Source of the DNA: Chitinophagaceae bacterium
Lineage (GTDB): Bacteria; Bacteroidota; Bacteroidia; Chitinophagales; Chitinophagaceae
DNA: 13,461 nt
NCBI GenBank assembly: GCA_019454915.1
Contig: JACFNM010000079.1
Span: 1-13,461 of the forward strand
Direction of reading: 5' to 3'
Below the pieces are notes generated by a model. It was given only the letters and a program-made list of their open reading frames with translations, was not told the origin of the DNA and did no database searches. A program made the position numbers and the translations under genes. Positions 1 to 7,269 of the stretch are shown here, piece after piece; positions within the stretch are counted from its first letter, which is position 1, and every line of letters starts with the position of its first letter.

Positions 1-296
1 CATTTAATAACTTTAGACAGAAGGTTTTAGAAGCGTATCAGGAGGTGTTGAGCTATTTGAAAGGTATTAAGCATTATAAAAAAATAGTAGCACTTAATCA
101 GGCTGAAGCACAATATCTGACAGATGCTGTAGATATTTCGAATGATTTGTATCTAAGCGGCTATGCGAGTTATCTTGAAGTCATCACGGCACAAAAGGGT
201 GTACTGGAATCAGAACTTAACCGAACGGCATCACAAAACAAATTACTTCAAGCTACCCTCGATTTATACCGATCTCTTGGTGGAGGTTGGAAGTAA
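1..296 (+). CDS. Outer-membrane efflux protein (TolC/NodT-like), C-terminal end only
   Basis: The reading frame is open from the left edge (first full codon at position 3) and ends with TAA at 294-296, so this is the last ~97 residues of a gene that starts outside the window. The peptide is helical and rich in Gln, Leu and Ala. It contains LYLSGYASYLEVITAQ, the typical turn and helix of the second OEP repeat, and it ends in LYRSLGGGWK. That ending is characteristic of RND-type outer-membrane factors of the TolC/OprM/NodT group. Such proteins form the trimeric outer-membrane and periplasmic channel of tripartite efflux pumps. The inner-membrane pump and the adaptor would be expected upstream. 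The family call is firm. The exported substrate cannot be told from this fragment. Confidence 0.88.
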   Translation, partial: FNNFRQKVLEAYQEVLSYLKGIKHYKKIVALNQAEAQYLTDAVDISNDLYLSGYASYLEVITAQKGVLESELNRTASQNKLLQATLDLYRSLGGGWK

Positions 297-359
297 AAGC
301 AATGCAACGGTTGATTTTGTACATCAATATTACCTCCTTTAATGCAGTCTTCAAAGGGG

Positions 360-375
360 TTAACGGCGGATTAAC
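360..375 (+). promoter_or_regulatory. TTAAC direct repeat at 11-bp spacing; possible response-regulator operator
   Basis: TTAAC occurs at 360-364 and again at 371-375, an 11-bp start-to-start distance, inside the 128-bp gap between the efflux gene and the kinase. OmpR/PhoB-family regulators usually bind direct half-sites one helical turn apart, and such a regulator is encoded just downstream. The same bases can also be read as a weak inverted repeat, GTTAA (359-363) and TTAAC (371-375). The match is only five bases per half-site, so chance is a real possibility. Confidence 0.22.
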
Positions 376-424
376 AATAAAGGAAGAAAGGACTCACTTA
401 TTTTAAATAATAAGGAACATATTT

Positions 425-1720
425 GTGTCTATTATTTCTGTAAACCGTTTAGGTATGCGCTCCGCTACGTTGAAATGGATAGTATTGGTCGCTACGGTGG
501 TCATTGGGCTGATTATAGCTATTCAACTTTATTGGTTGAACGATATCTATCAGTTAGAACAAAAGCAATTTGATACCAATGTAGTGAAATGTGTTCGCGG
601 GCTTTTTGAAGATTTAGAACTCTCGGACAGCCCGGGAGGACACTTGCAGCAGATGATTACTTTGCGCCCGTCATCGAATGTTTTTGTTATCAGGATTGAT
701 AGACTACCTGCGGGCAACGAGTTAGTAAAATTTGTTACACGCGAGCTGCTTGATTTTAATATTCTGACCAAATGCAATCTTGCTTTGTTTGATGGCAGCC
801 GGCAGGAGTATGTGTATCACCGCACGATTTACCTGCCTGGTCCGGAAACCTCGGATACTTTTTACCCTACAGGAGTGTATGTTCAGGATTATTCTTATAT
901 CTTATTAAACTTTCCGGACAGGAGCAGCTATATATTATCTCAGCTGGGCTTTTGGATCGGAGGCAGCATTATTTTAATTCTTCTATTGACGGGGCTATCT
1001 GTCAGTTTGTTCTTTTTTTACAAACAGAAATTTCTGATTGAAGTACAAAAAGATTTTGTAAATAATTTCACTCATGAGTTTAAAACCCCTTTAGCTGTGA
1101 TGAAAATTGCGGCCGACGTACTGAGTTCTCCCGGGATAGTACAGCAACCGCAGCGCCTGGAGAAATACGCTAAAATCATTACCAATGAAACAGAACACCT
1201 GGAGAACCAGGTAGAGCGACTGTTAAAAACGGCAGTCTCGGAACATGGAAATTTAAAGGTAAGGAAGGAGTCTGTTCAGGTGGGTGAACTTATCCATCAG
1301 GCCTTATCCAAATTGCAACCGCTCATAGAAAAAAAACAAGTGCGCATAGAGCTTAAACTGGAAGAAGAGAAAGAATTGACCGTGAAGGCGGACAAGGTTC
1401 ATTTGGAGCTTGCCCTTGTTAATCTGATTGAAAATGCCATCAAATACTCAGATCAGCCGGTGGTCGTTATTGAGGCGGGAATGGGAAGTTCAGGAAAATT
1501 TATCCTGGTAAAAGATAACGGAATTGGAATTGAAGAGAGGTATCTGAAACATATTTTTAAAAAATTCTATCGGGTCCCTACCGGCAATGTACATAATGTC
1601 AAGGGATTTGGTTTGGGACTTAATTTTGTGAAGAAGATAGTGAGTGCTCATGGCGGAAAAGTCATGGTGAGCAGCGTACCCGATATCGGAACGGTATTCA
1701 AAATTATTTTACCTGAGTAA
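425..1720 (+). CDS. Membrane sensor histidine kinase (HisKA/HATPase)
   Basis: This 431-residue inner-membrane kinase would autophosphorylate on His and pass the phosphate to the regulator encoded 11 bp downstream. The first membrane segment is at about residues 17-38. A periplasmic domain of about 135 residues follows, then a second membrane segment at about 176-199. The H-box is FTHEFKTPL with phospho-acceptor H217. The N-box is LIENAIKYSD (N337). The G1 box is DNGIGI (364-369) and the G2 box is GFGLGL (394-399), so all catalytic boxes are present. The periplasmic domain is not one I recognise. It holds the only two cysteines of the protein (C56 and C117). I chose the GTG start at 425 because AAGGA at 412-416 lies 8 bp before it. 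An ATG at 455 (residue 11) is the alternative and would still precede the first membrane helix. Its position behind an efflux gene suggests, without proving, that it senses envelope stress or an exported compound. Confidence 0.93.
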   Translation: MSIISVNRLGMRSATLKWIVLVATVVIGLIIAIQLYWLNDIYQLEQKQFDTNVVKCVRGLFEDLELSDSPGGHLQQMITLRPSSNVFVIRIDRLPAGNELVKFVTRELLDFNILTKCNLALFDGSRQEYVYHRTIYLPGPETSDTFYPTGVYVQDYSYILLNFPDRSSYILSQLGFWIGGSIILILLLTGLSVSLFFFYKQKFLIEVQKDFVNNFTHEFKTPLAVMKIAADVLSSPGIVQQPQRLEKYAKIITNETEHLENQVERLLKTAVSEHGNLKVRKESVQVGELIHQALSKLQPLIEKKQVRIELKLEEEKELTVKADKVHLELALVNLIENAIKYSDQPVVVIEAGMGSSGKFILVKDNGIGIEERYLKHIFKKFYRVPTGNVHNVKGFGLGLNFVKKIVSAHGGKVMVSSVPDIGTVFKIILPE

Positions 1721-1731
1721 ACTATTTCCGG

Positions 1732-2430
1732 ATGCATACAGAAAAGGGTAATGTGTTATTAGCAGAAGACGACCTGTCGTTAGGATATGTAATCAAAGAC
1801 AGCCTGGAGCAGGAGGGTTATCGGGTAGTATTGTGTTCAAACGGTGAACAAGCCTGGCAATATTTTCAAAAAGAAAGCTTTCATATTTGTTTGCTGGATA
1901 TCATGATGCCTCTTAAAGATGGTTTTGAAGTGGCCAGGAAGATCCGGCAAAAAAACGATATCATTCCCATTCTGTTTCTCACGGCCAAGTCTATGGAAGA
2001 AGATAAATTAAAAGGTTTTAAGAGCGGAGCCGATGATTATATTACCAAGCCTTTCAGCATGAAGGAATTGTTGATGCGGATGAATGTGTTTTTACGCAGG
2101 TCAAAAAAATTATTCTCCGATAACGTAACGGAATATAACCTGGGAGCGATCAGGTTTTCTTATACAGAACTGAAGCTGTTTTCTAAGGACGAAACGGCCG
2201 GGCTTACTCAAAAAGAGGCGGATTTATTGAAGTTCTTTTGCGACCATTCGAATGGTATTTTAAAACGCGAAGAGATCCTGTTAAATGTATGGGGTAAAGA
2301 TGACTATTTTTTAGGCAGAAGTATGGATGTCTTCATCACCAAATTGCGAAAACATTTTAAGTGGGATCCTTCCGTAAATATTGAGACCATCCATGGATTC
2401 GGCTTCCGGCTCAATGTGCCCGATTCATAG
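1732..2430 (+). CDS. Two-component response regulator, OmpR/PhoB type
   Basis: This 232-residue protein has an N-terminal receiver domain (about 7-120) and a C-terminal winged-helix DNA-binding domain (about 135-230). Receiver landmarks are the acidic pair within AEDD (E12, D13, D14), phospho-acceptor D56 in LLDIMMP, T84 and K106 in ITKPF. The output domain shows LTQKEADLLKFF, ILLNVWGKDDYF, SMDVFITKLRK and a C-terminal TIHGFGFRL, which is the usual OmpR-family wing. The gene begins 11 bp after the kinase stop codon, so the two are almost certainly co-transcribed and form a cognate pair. The likely targets are its own operon and perhaps the upstream efflux genes. No strong ribosome-binding site is visible, which is common in Bacteroidota. 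Confidence 0.95.
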   Translation: MHTEKGNVLLAEDDLSLGYVIKDSLEQEGYRVVLCSNGEQAWQYFQKESFHICLLDIMMPLKDGFEVARKIRQKNDIIPILFLTAKSMEEDKLKGFKSGADDYITKPFSMKELLMRMNVFLRRSKKLFSDNVTEYNLGAIRFSYTELKLFSKDETAGLTQKEADLLKFFCDHSNGILKREEILLNVWGKDDYFLGRSMDVFITKLRKHFKWDPSVNIETIHGFGFRLNVPDS

Positions 2431-2474
2431 CCTCCCACTCCATTCAGAAGCTTGTTTCCCACCAACTGGTTTTT

Positions 2475-2502
2475 TTGTGTTCGAAAAGGAGTCGGATATA
2501 AT
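2475..2502 (+). promoter_or_regulatory. Candidate promoter before the DUF1003-type gene
   Basis: A perfect TATAAT lies at 2497-2502. TTGTGT lies 16 bp upstream of it at 2475-2480, and a TTTG at 2474-2477 is 19 bp before the TATAAT. The -35/-10 spacing is acceptable and the site lies 38 bp before the ATG at 2541. The element fits the Bacteroidota -7 consensus TANNTTTG poorly, so this is a weak prediction. Confidence 0.3.
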
Positions 2503-2540
2503 CTGCTGCTATTTCCCTGAGTTTGGTAAAACTCTGTGAT

Positions 2541-3041
2541 ATGGATAATAAATGTTTCATCACTCAGAAAACCTATCCGGGTGGTGAGCTGTTTAAAGCT
2601 GCCCAACTTCGCAAACCTCTGTTCAATTTCATCAGGGAACATTATCCGGGATTTAATGAAACGAGTCTCATTTCTATTGATGCTTTACAACAGCAAAGGA
2701 AGATGTATATTGAAGCATTGTTACGCCAGGAGATAGGAGAGCTTACTGATGTGGAGAAGGAGGTGGTGAGTAGTATAATGGACAACCTGGTTCTTTCGTG
2801 TCTGGCAGCCATTCAGGCGCCCGTCATCATGATGAGTCAGAACCGACAGGAAGCTAAGGACAGATCGAGAGCAGAGCACGATTACAAGATAAATTTAAAA
2901 GCAGAGCTTGAGATTCGCCTTTTACACGAAAAAATCGACCACCTGCTCATTAATCAAAATTTAAGACTGATGGAGGTCCAACAAACACAAAACGAGATGG
3001 TGAGTCAGCTTGCCAAAGAAATGAAGAAGGAACAGACATAA
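2541..3041 (+). CDS. DUF1003-type protein with an apparent internal in-frame deletion
   Basis: The 166-residue product has the two ends of a DUF1003 membrane protein. Residues 1-80 carry CFITQKTYPGG, RKPLFNFIREHYPGF and LLRQEIGELTDVEKEV, as in the family's N-terminal part. Residues 83-140 carry LVLSCLAAIQAPVIMMSQNR, AEHDYKINLKAELEIR and LLHEKIDHLL, the most conserved C-terminal block. From what I know of the family, about 60-70 residues belong between these blocks. They hold a (A)D-x-(I/V)-A-x-FGGSW motif, the first membrane helix and a DPYPFILLN stretch. Here residue 80 runs straight into the second block near position 2784. Only one weak membrane segment remains (about 83-99). Full members are usually around 220-240 residues. 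The start is ATG 2541; an in-frame TTG at 2523 adds six residues with no family similarity. The family's function is unknown. This copy may be inactive, or it may be a shortened variant. Confidence 0.82.
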   Translation: MDNKCFITQKTYPGGELFKAAQLRKPLFNFIREHYPGFNETSLISIDALQQQRKMYIEALLRQEIGELTDVEKEVVSSIMDNLVLSCLAAIQAPVIMMSQNRQEAKDRSRAEHDYKINLKAELEIRLLHEKIDHLLINQNLRLMEVQQTQNEMVSQLAKEMKKEQT

Positions 3042-3121
3042 AAGCAGAGTTGCGCCCGGTTAAATTAATTCGTTTTTGTGAAAAAAAAGAGTTAACTTAA
3101 TAGCAACAAAAGCTCTTTATC

Positions 3122-3526
3122 ATGATACACTTAACAATTTCCCGTATAGCTATCTGGCTTCTGGCTGTTGTTATGATTATCTTCGGCGTCATTCATTTTA
3201 CCAGTCCGAATCAGATGCTCAACTATGTCCCCTTGTATCTCCCCAATGGTATAATGTGGGTTTATTTTGTAGGTATTGCATTTATCCTGGCGGCCCTGGC
3301 ATTTCTGACTAATCGTTTTATTTCTATCGCAGGATATATGCTTGGAGCGTTGTTAATCACTTTTGTGCTGTTGATCCATATTCCCAATCATTTACATACC
3401 GGAGATCCTGCTTTACGTCAGTTGGCTCTCATAAACGCGCTGAAGGATATTGCTATTGCCGGCTTCTCCATTTATATTGCCAGTATTGCCAGGCATCAAC
3501 GATTGACAGAATCAGAAAAAAAGTAG
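3122..3526 (+). CDS. DoxX-like small membrane protein (four helices)
   Basis: The 134-residue product is almost entirely membrane-embedded, with helices at about residues 6-25, 43-62, 66-87 and 102-122. The first helix runs into GVIHFTSP and then NYVPLYLP, and the last begins NALKDIAIAGF. This arrangement is typical of DoxX/DoxD-like proteins. The cell location is the inner membrane. The biochemical role is not settled for most members of the family, so no substrate is proposed. The gene starts 80 bp after the DUF1003-type gene, without a clear ribosome-binding site. It ends 17 bp before the convergent metalloprotease stop codon, with no convincing terminator in between. The C-terminal tail (RHQRLTESEKK) is charged and probably cytoplasmic. 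Confidence 0.75.
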   Translation: MIHLTISRIAIWLLAVVMIIFGVIHFTSPNQMLNYVPLYLPNGIMWVYFVGIAFILAALAFLTNRFISIAGYMLGALLITFVLLIHIPNHLHTGDPALRQLALINALKDIAIAGFSIYIASIARHQRLTESEKK

Positions 3527-3543
3527 TTGATCAGGTTAGGAGC

Positions 3544-6180
3544 CTATTTCACTGACAAGGCTTTATCAATCAGGAAGCGAAGGTTATCCCGGTGTACGCG
3601 GGTCGGTTCATCCGGCGAAGCAGCATTGGCGAGCATGATTCTTATTTTTTTAAGTGAAGCCAAAGCAGCGGCCTTAGACGCATTGTCATAGTTTACCGGC
3701 GGCACGCTTTGAACAATGGCAACCAGCGCTTTCACGTATTCTGTTTGTAAATTGATCCTGTATAAATTCACCCTGGTGCTGAGATCAGCAGCGAAAAAGT
3801 AGTGGTTTAAATCGGAGGTAAGGGCGGCCGTACTGTATTTATTGCCATATAAACTGCTGTTGTTAATGCGCTGAAGCGTCACCGGATGTAACAGATGCGC
3901 TAACAGGCTTAACTGAAAAATCTGAACCGTGGATTGTGGTTTATAGTCTTCTGTAGTGCTGAAAAAGTTAAAACCCCGTCGTTGCTGCTGTAGATAAGGA
4001 AGTAAAACCAGGTCCGATTGAAAGGCATCCGGGGCAAAGACGTACTTGTTTAACAACGCCAGCGCTTTTTTCTGTAAATCAAGAGGCACAGGCGTGAATG
4101 GCTTTCCGTTAGTTTCCTGGCCGGCAAAGCTCCGGTCAACATATACGCCACCAATGTACCGGCTTAAAGCGTTGGCCATTTGCATTCGCTGGCTTTGCAG
4201 CATCAGGTATCGCTGACGAAGTTCCTGATAGCTCTGGCCGGGGATGCTATACCTGTCTTTTAATTTGGGCATTAAACTATTTACCAGCCGGAATCGCTCG
4301 TCTGCGTACGTGATCATGTCATTGCTTAAATCATTAACCATCACCCTGGGGTCAATTCCTTTTCCCGGCGAGCGCATGTCATCAGCATCATTACCGAAGG
4401 CAAGCTGCGGATCGGTACTCCGGTTGAGTATTTTATCTAACCCCGCCTTTTCTTCCTCCGCAGTGAAAGGCGTATATCCGTATTCAATTGCCCAAAGGTC
4501 GTAGGGACCCGCTTTTGCAGTAAAATAATTTCCCTGTTTTTTTCGATCCAGGCTTACGTTTATCGCGGGATAGTCCATTACCGAACCGATCATGCCTGTT
4601 TGTTCCGTAATGCTTTTGTTGTTGAGTTGATCTGGGCTAAGCATCTGGCTGGCTTTCATATTATGATTGAGCCCCAACGTGTGACCCATTTCGTGCATAA
4701 TAAGATAGCTGAGGAATTCCTTATGCATTTGTTTAATTTCTTCCGGTTTATTATCCAGTGCTTCCAGTACGGTCAGCCCCATTGTGTACTGTGCCTGCAG
4801 CTCCCGGGCTAAATTGCAGTGCATCAGGGATTGACTATTAAACGCCAGTTGGCCTTCGGCAGATGGGTTCGTTTCCCAGGGAAGTGATTCCGGCCGGAGG
4901 TTTTCAGAGTTACTGTTGCCTTTAAAGAGGTCGTCTGTGTTGGCTATGCCTGCAGCACTTCTCCATTCTATGGTAATGTCGGCGCCTAAGATTTGCCCGG
5001 TGCGCGGGTTAAAGAAGCTTGGACCAATCGCTCCATAGGTAGGGTAAGCACTGCTCACCCAGCGGATGACGTTGTAGCGGATGTCAGCCGGGTTCCAGGA
5101 GGCTGTGTCGGGCATGATTTTCATGACGATGGCGTTCTTAAACCCTGCTTTTTCAAAGGCTTCATTCCATTTTTCACCGGCTTCTTTGATGATAGCACGG
5201 TACTCTATGGGTGTGGTATTTTCTATCCAAAAAACGATCGGTTCAACCGGTTCGCTAATGGCAGCAGCCGGATTCTTTTTTTCAAGATTCCAGCGGCTGA
5301 TGAAATCTTTATAGGGAGTGGCTGAGACAGAAGTCAGGTCTTGTATCTGTGCTCCAAAATATCCTACCCGCGGGTCGTCTTTACGGGAGCGATAACTATT
5401 TTGCGGCATTTCCAGGAAAGAGTGTTGCATTTTTACCCGGTTATATCTGGGGTCGGTAACGTCTTTCTCACCCCGGTTGAGCGGTAACGGATTGTCAAAA
5501 GCCATATCCACCACCACGTCTGTGTTATCGGGGTAGGACCGGATTTCGAGATACTTCGATTTCGAAGCATTGATTGTTCCCAGGTTATATACGGCAGTCG
5601 GCGGCGTACCCGGACTGATAACCGGCTTTATCGGATCCATCTTATCGCTTAAAAATAAATTATCCGCCTGGATAAGGTAGCCGGAAGAATCTTCAAAAGC
5701 AATCCTTTCTGAAAAAAAGATAGCTGACGCCACGTCTACGTTGGCTGCTTTACTCACAACATTGGTTGAATCGTAGTAAAAATTGGTATTCTCGCTGTTA
5801 AACTGAAGTTTATCGAAAGACTTATGAATAGTGAATACAAAGGTAGTCCGGATCATATTTTGGTTGAGATACAATTTGTTGGGACCACCCATGGAAAAGC
5901 TCTGGTAAATAAACTCCCTGCCCAACTGGTTTTTCTTTATGTACAGTTGTACGGATCCGGTGGCCGTATCCTGATAGATGGTGAATAATCCTTCGGATTT
6001 TTTACTTGATTTTGTTTTATCGGCAACGGTCGGTTTGGGAATGGCCGGAGCGGAATTTTTTGCCGTATCAACGGCTGCTGCCATTGCAGCGGCATCTTTT
6101 TTCCCGAGTTTTTTCTGTGCAAGTGAAGGAAAGATAATGAGATAGCAACTCATAGCCAGTAAGGCGATTTTCCTGAGCAT
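3544..6180 (-). CDS. Secreted zinc-dependent metalloprotease (metzincin, DUF5118/DUF5117/Met-zincin architecture)
   Basis: This 878-residue exported protein begins with a signal peptide (charged MLRK, hydrophobic core, likely cut after PSLA at about residue 21). A cysteine at residue 12 is too poor a lipobox match to call a lipoprotein. A low-complexity Ala/Lys/Pro linker covers about residues 24-62. A short N-terminal domain starting GLFTIYQDTATG resembles DUF5118. A beta-rich region follows to about residue 300, as in DUF5117. The catalytic part starts near PIVFWIENTTP. It contains HEMGHTLGLNHN (496-507) with the zinc ligands H496, H500 and H506 and the general base E497. The metzincin Met-turn is in GSVMDYP (M535). 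All catalytic residues are present and the length is normal for this Bacteroidota family. No T9SS-type C-terminal sorting domain is apparent, so a periplasmic or outer-membrane-associated location is the simplest reading. The natural substrate is unknown. The nearest gene on the same strand lies 94 bp upstream. Confidence 0.92.
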   Translation of the reverse strand: MLRKIALLAMSCYLIIFPSLAQKKLGKKDAAAMAAAVDTAKNSAPAIPKPTVADKTKSSKKSEGLFTIYQDTATGSVQLYIKKNQLGREFIYQSFSMGGPNKLYLNQNMIRTTFVFTIHKSFDKLQFNSENTNFYYDSTNVVSKAANVDVASAIFFSERIAFEDSSGYLIQADNLFLSDKMDPIKPVISPGTPPTAVYNLGTINASKSKYLEIRSYPDNTDVVVDMAFDNPLPLNRGEKDVTDPRYNRVKMQHSFLEMPQNSYRSRKDDPRVGYFGAQIQDLTSVSATPYKDFISRWNLEKKNPAAAISEPVEPIVFWIENTTPIEYRAIIKEAGEKWNEAFEKAGFKNAIVMKIMPDTASWNPADIRYNVIRWVSSAYPTYGAIGPSFFNPRTGQILGADITIEWRSAAGIANTDDLFKGNSNSENLRPESLPWETNPSAEGQLAFNSQSLMHCNLARELQAQYTMGLTVLEALDNKPEEIKQMHKEFLSYLIMHEMGHTLGLNHNMKASQMLSPDQLNNKSITEQTGMIGSVMDYPAINVSLDRKKQGNYFTAKAGPYDLWAIEYGYTPFTAEEEKAGLDKILNRSTDPQLAFGNDADDMRSPGKGIDPRVMVNDLSNDMITYADERFRLVNSLMPKLKDRYSIPGQSYQELRQRYLMLQSQRMQMANALSRYIGGVYVDRSFAGQETNGKPFTPVPLDLQKKALALLNKYVFAPDAFQSDLVLLPYLQQQRRGFNFFSTTEDYKPQSTVQIFQLSLLAHLLHPVTLQRINNSSLYGNKYSTAALTSDLNHYFFAADLSTRVNLYRINLQTEYVKALVAIVQSVPPVNYDNASKAAALASLKKIRIMLANAASPDEPTRVHRDNLRFLIDKALSVK

Positions 6181-6274
6181 GTAATGATAATTTTTTCTAA
6201 GTTAAAGAGAATACAACTCTGATGAACCTCAATATTTGAATTTAAACTGGAATCAATCAAAATAGATGTCAGTT

Positions 6275-7180
6275 TTATACTCCCGCATTTTGATTATCAT
6301 CATAAATTTTCCTGTCTTCATATTCTTCTTTGATCTCCCATTTCCACCGGTTATGACTCCATAGATAGCATTCCGGTTGTTTCTTTATCACTTCTTCCAA
6401 ATATCGGACGTATTGAAGCGTCAGCTCCCCTTCCTTCATGGAAGCAGGGTGCATCGCTGCCAGTTTGGTCTCAACTTCGTAATAGCCTCTCTTGGGTTTC
6501 GAGAATCGGGCAAATACCACGGGCATATCATTTACCCGCGCATTTTTTTCCGGGCCCGTTACGAAGGGTGTCCATCTTCCGAAAAATTTAACCCAGTGGG
6601 CACGGGGTGGATTCCCCGGATTTTGATCCGCTACCAGGGCCAGCATATATTGCTTACTGCGATAAGGAAGTATTTCGTTGCGCATATTAGCTGCCGATAA
6701 CATAATGGAACCGGTTCTTTCCCTGAAATGTTTAAAAAGGCGGTCCACCAACTTGTTATTGATCGGCATATATACTACCAGAAATGGATGCTTCAATTCC
6801 CGGGTCACCCGCACATTCACCCACTCCCAATTGAAGTTGTGGCCCAAATGCACCTGGCAGCTCTTTCCCGTGGCGAACAGGTCGTTGAAGATCGCAGGGT
6901 CAAACTGTATCCTCTTCCTCAGTACGCTTTCTTTTATCGTCAATAATTTTATCGCTTCCAGAAAGGTATCCGTGAAGTTTCTATAGAATTTTTTGATGAT
7001 GGCTTTTTTTTCTTTTTCTGTTTTATCCGGAAATGCGATGGTGAGGTTTTTCATCAATACCTTTCTCCGGTAACCCACCACATAACGGAGCACGAAGCTG
7101 ATAAAATCGGATATACGATAGATGATCCAAAGAGGCAGCAGAGAGAAAAGATAGAGAAAACCGATTATGATATAATACAT
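6275..7180 (-). CDS. Lysophospholipid acyltransferase family protein, LpxL/HtrB-like (lipid A acylation)
   Basis: The 301-residue product has an N-terminal membrane anchor (about 3-20) followed by an acyltransferase domain. The catalytic HX4E motif is HNFNWE, with H114 and E119. Further family signatures are LVADQNPGNPP (182-192), VKFFGRWTPFVTG (197-209) and the C-terminal YLWSHNRWKW. Proteins of this group transfer a second fatty acyl chain from acyl-ACP onto lipid A at the inner face of the inner membrane. In Bacteroidota, close relatives can instead acylate ornithine or other amino lipids, so the exact acceptor is not certain. Length (~300) and motifs are complete. The gene lies 89 bp after nadB. 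A TACCTTTA element lies only 5 bp before the ATG, so transcription may start almost at the first codon. Confidence 0.88.
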   Translation of the reverse strand: MYYIIIGFLYLFSLLPLWIIYRISDFISFVLRYVVGYRRKVLMKNLTIAFPDKTEKEKKAIIKKFYRNFTDTFLEAIKLLTIKESVLRKRIQFDPAIFNDLFATGKSCQVHLGHNFNWEWVNVRVTRELKHPFLVVYMPINNKLVDRLFKHFRERTGSIMLSAANMRNEILPYRSKQYMLALVADQNPGNPPRAHWVKFFGRWTPFVTGPEKNARVNDMPVVFARFSKPKRGYYEVETKLAAMHPASMKEGELTLQYVRYLEEVIKKQPECYLWSHNRWKWEIKEEYEDRKIYDDNQNAGV

Positions 7181-7185
7181 CAGTG

Positions 7186-7193
7186 TAAAGGTA
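7186..7193 (-). promoter_or_regulatory. Candidate -7 element (TACCTTTA) before the acyltransferase gene
   Basis: On the minus strand the sequence reads TACCTTTA, one base from the Bacteroidota -7 consensus TANNTTTG, five bases before the ATG at 7180. The surrounding 14 bases (7184-7197) are identical to the string before ispG at 12644-12657. No good TTTG -33 box is seen at the expected distance. If the element is functional, the transcript would be almost leaderless. Confidence 0.35.
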
Positions 7194-7269
7194 AATACAA
7201 AGCGTTTGGAAATAAGAAATTCCGCCTAATCCAACGTGAGTTTTCGCTGATTGGACTTATCCTTCTTTA

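Noticed and set aside
2304..2642. A 112-codon minus-strand open frame across the gap between the response regulator and the DUF1003-type gene
   Set aside because: Both ends run into conserved coding sequence of real plus-strand genes, and the product has no recognisable similarity.
3527..3543. The 17-bp gap between the convergent DoxX-like and metalloprotease genes, examined for a shared terminator
   Set aside because: Only TAGG/CCTA with a 2-base loop is present, which cannot form a stable hairpin.
6244..6275. Inverted repeat AAACTG/CAGTTT after the acyltransferase gene, considered as a terminator
   Set aside because: The stem is six A/T-rich pairs with a 20-base loop and no T-run, which is too weak to call.
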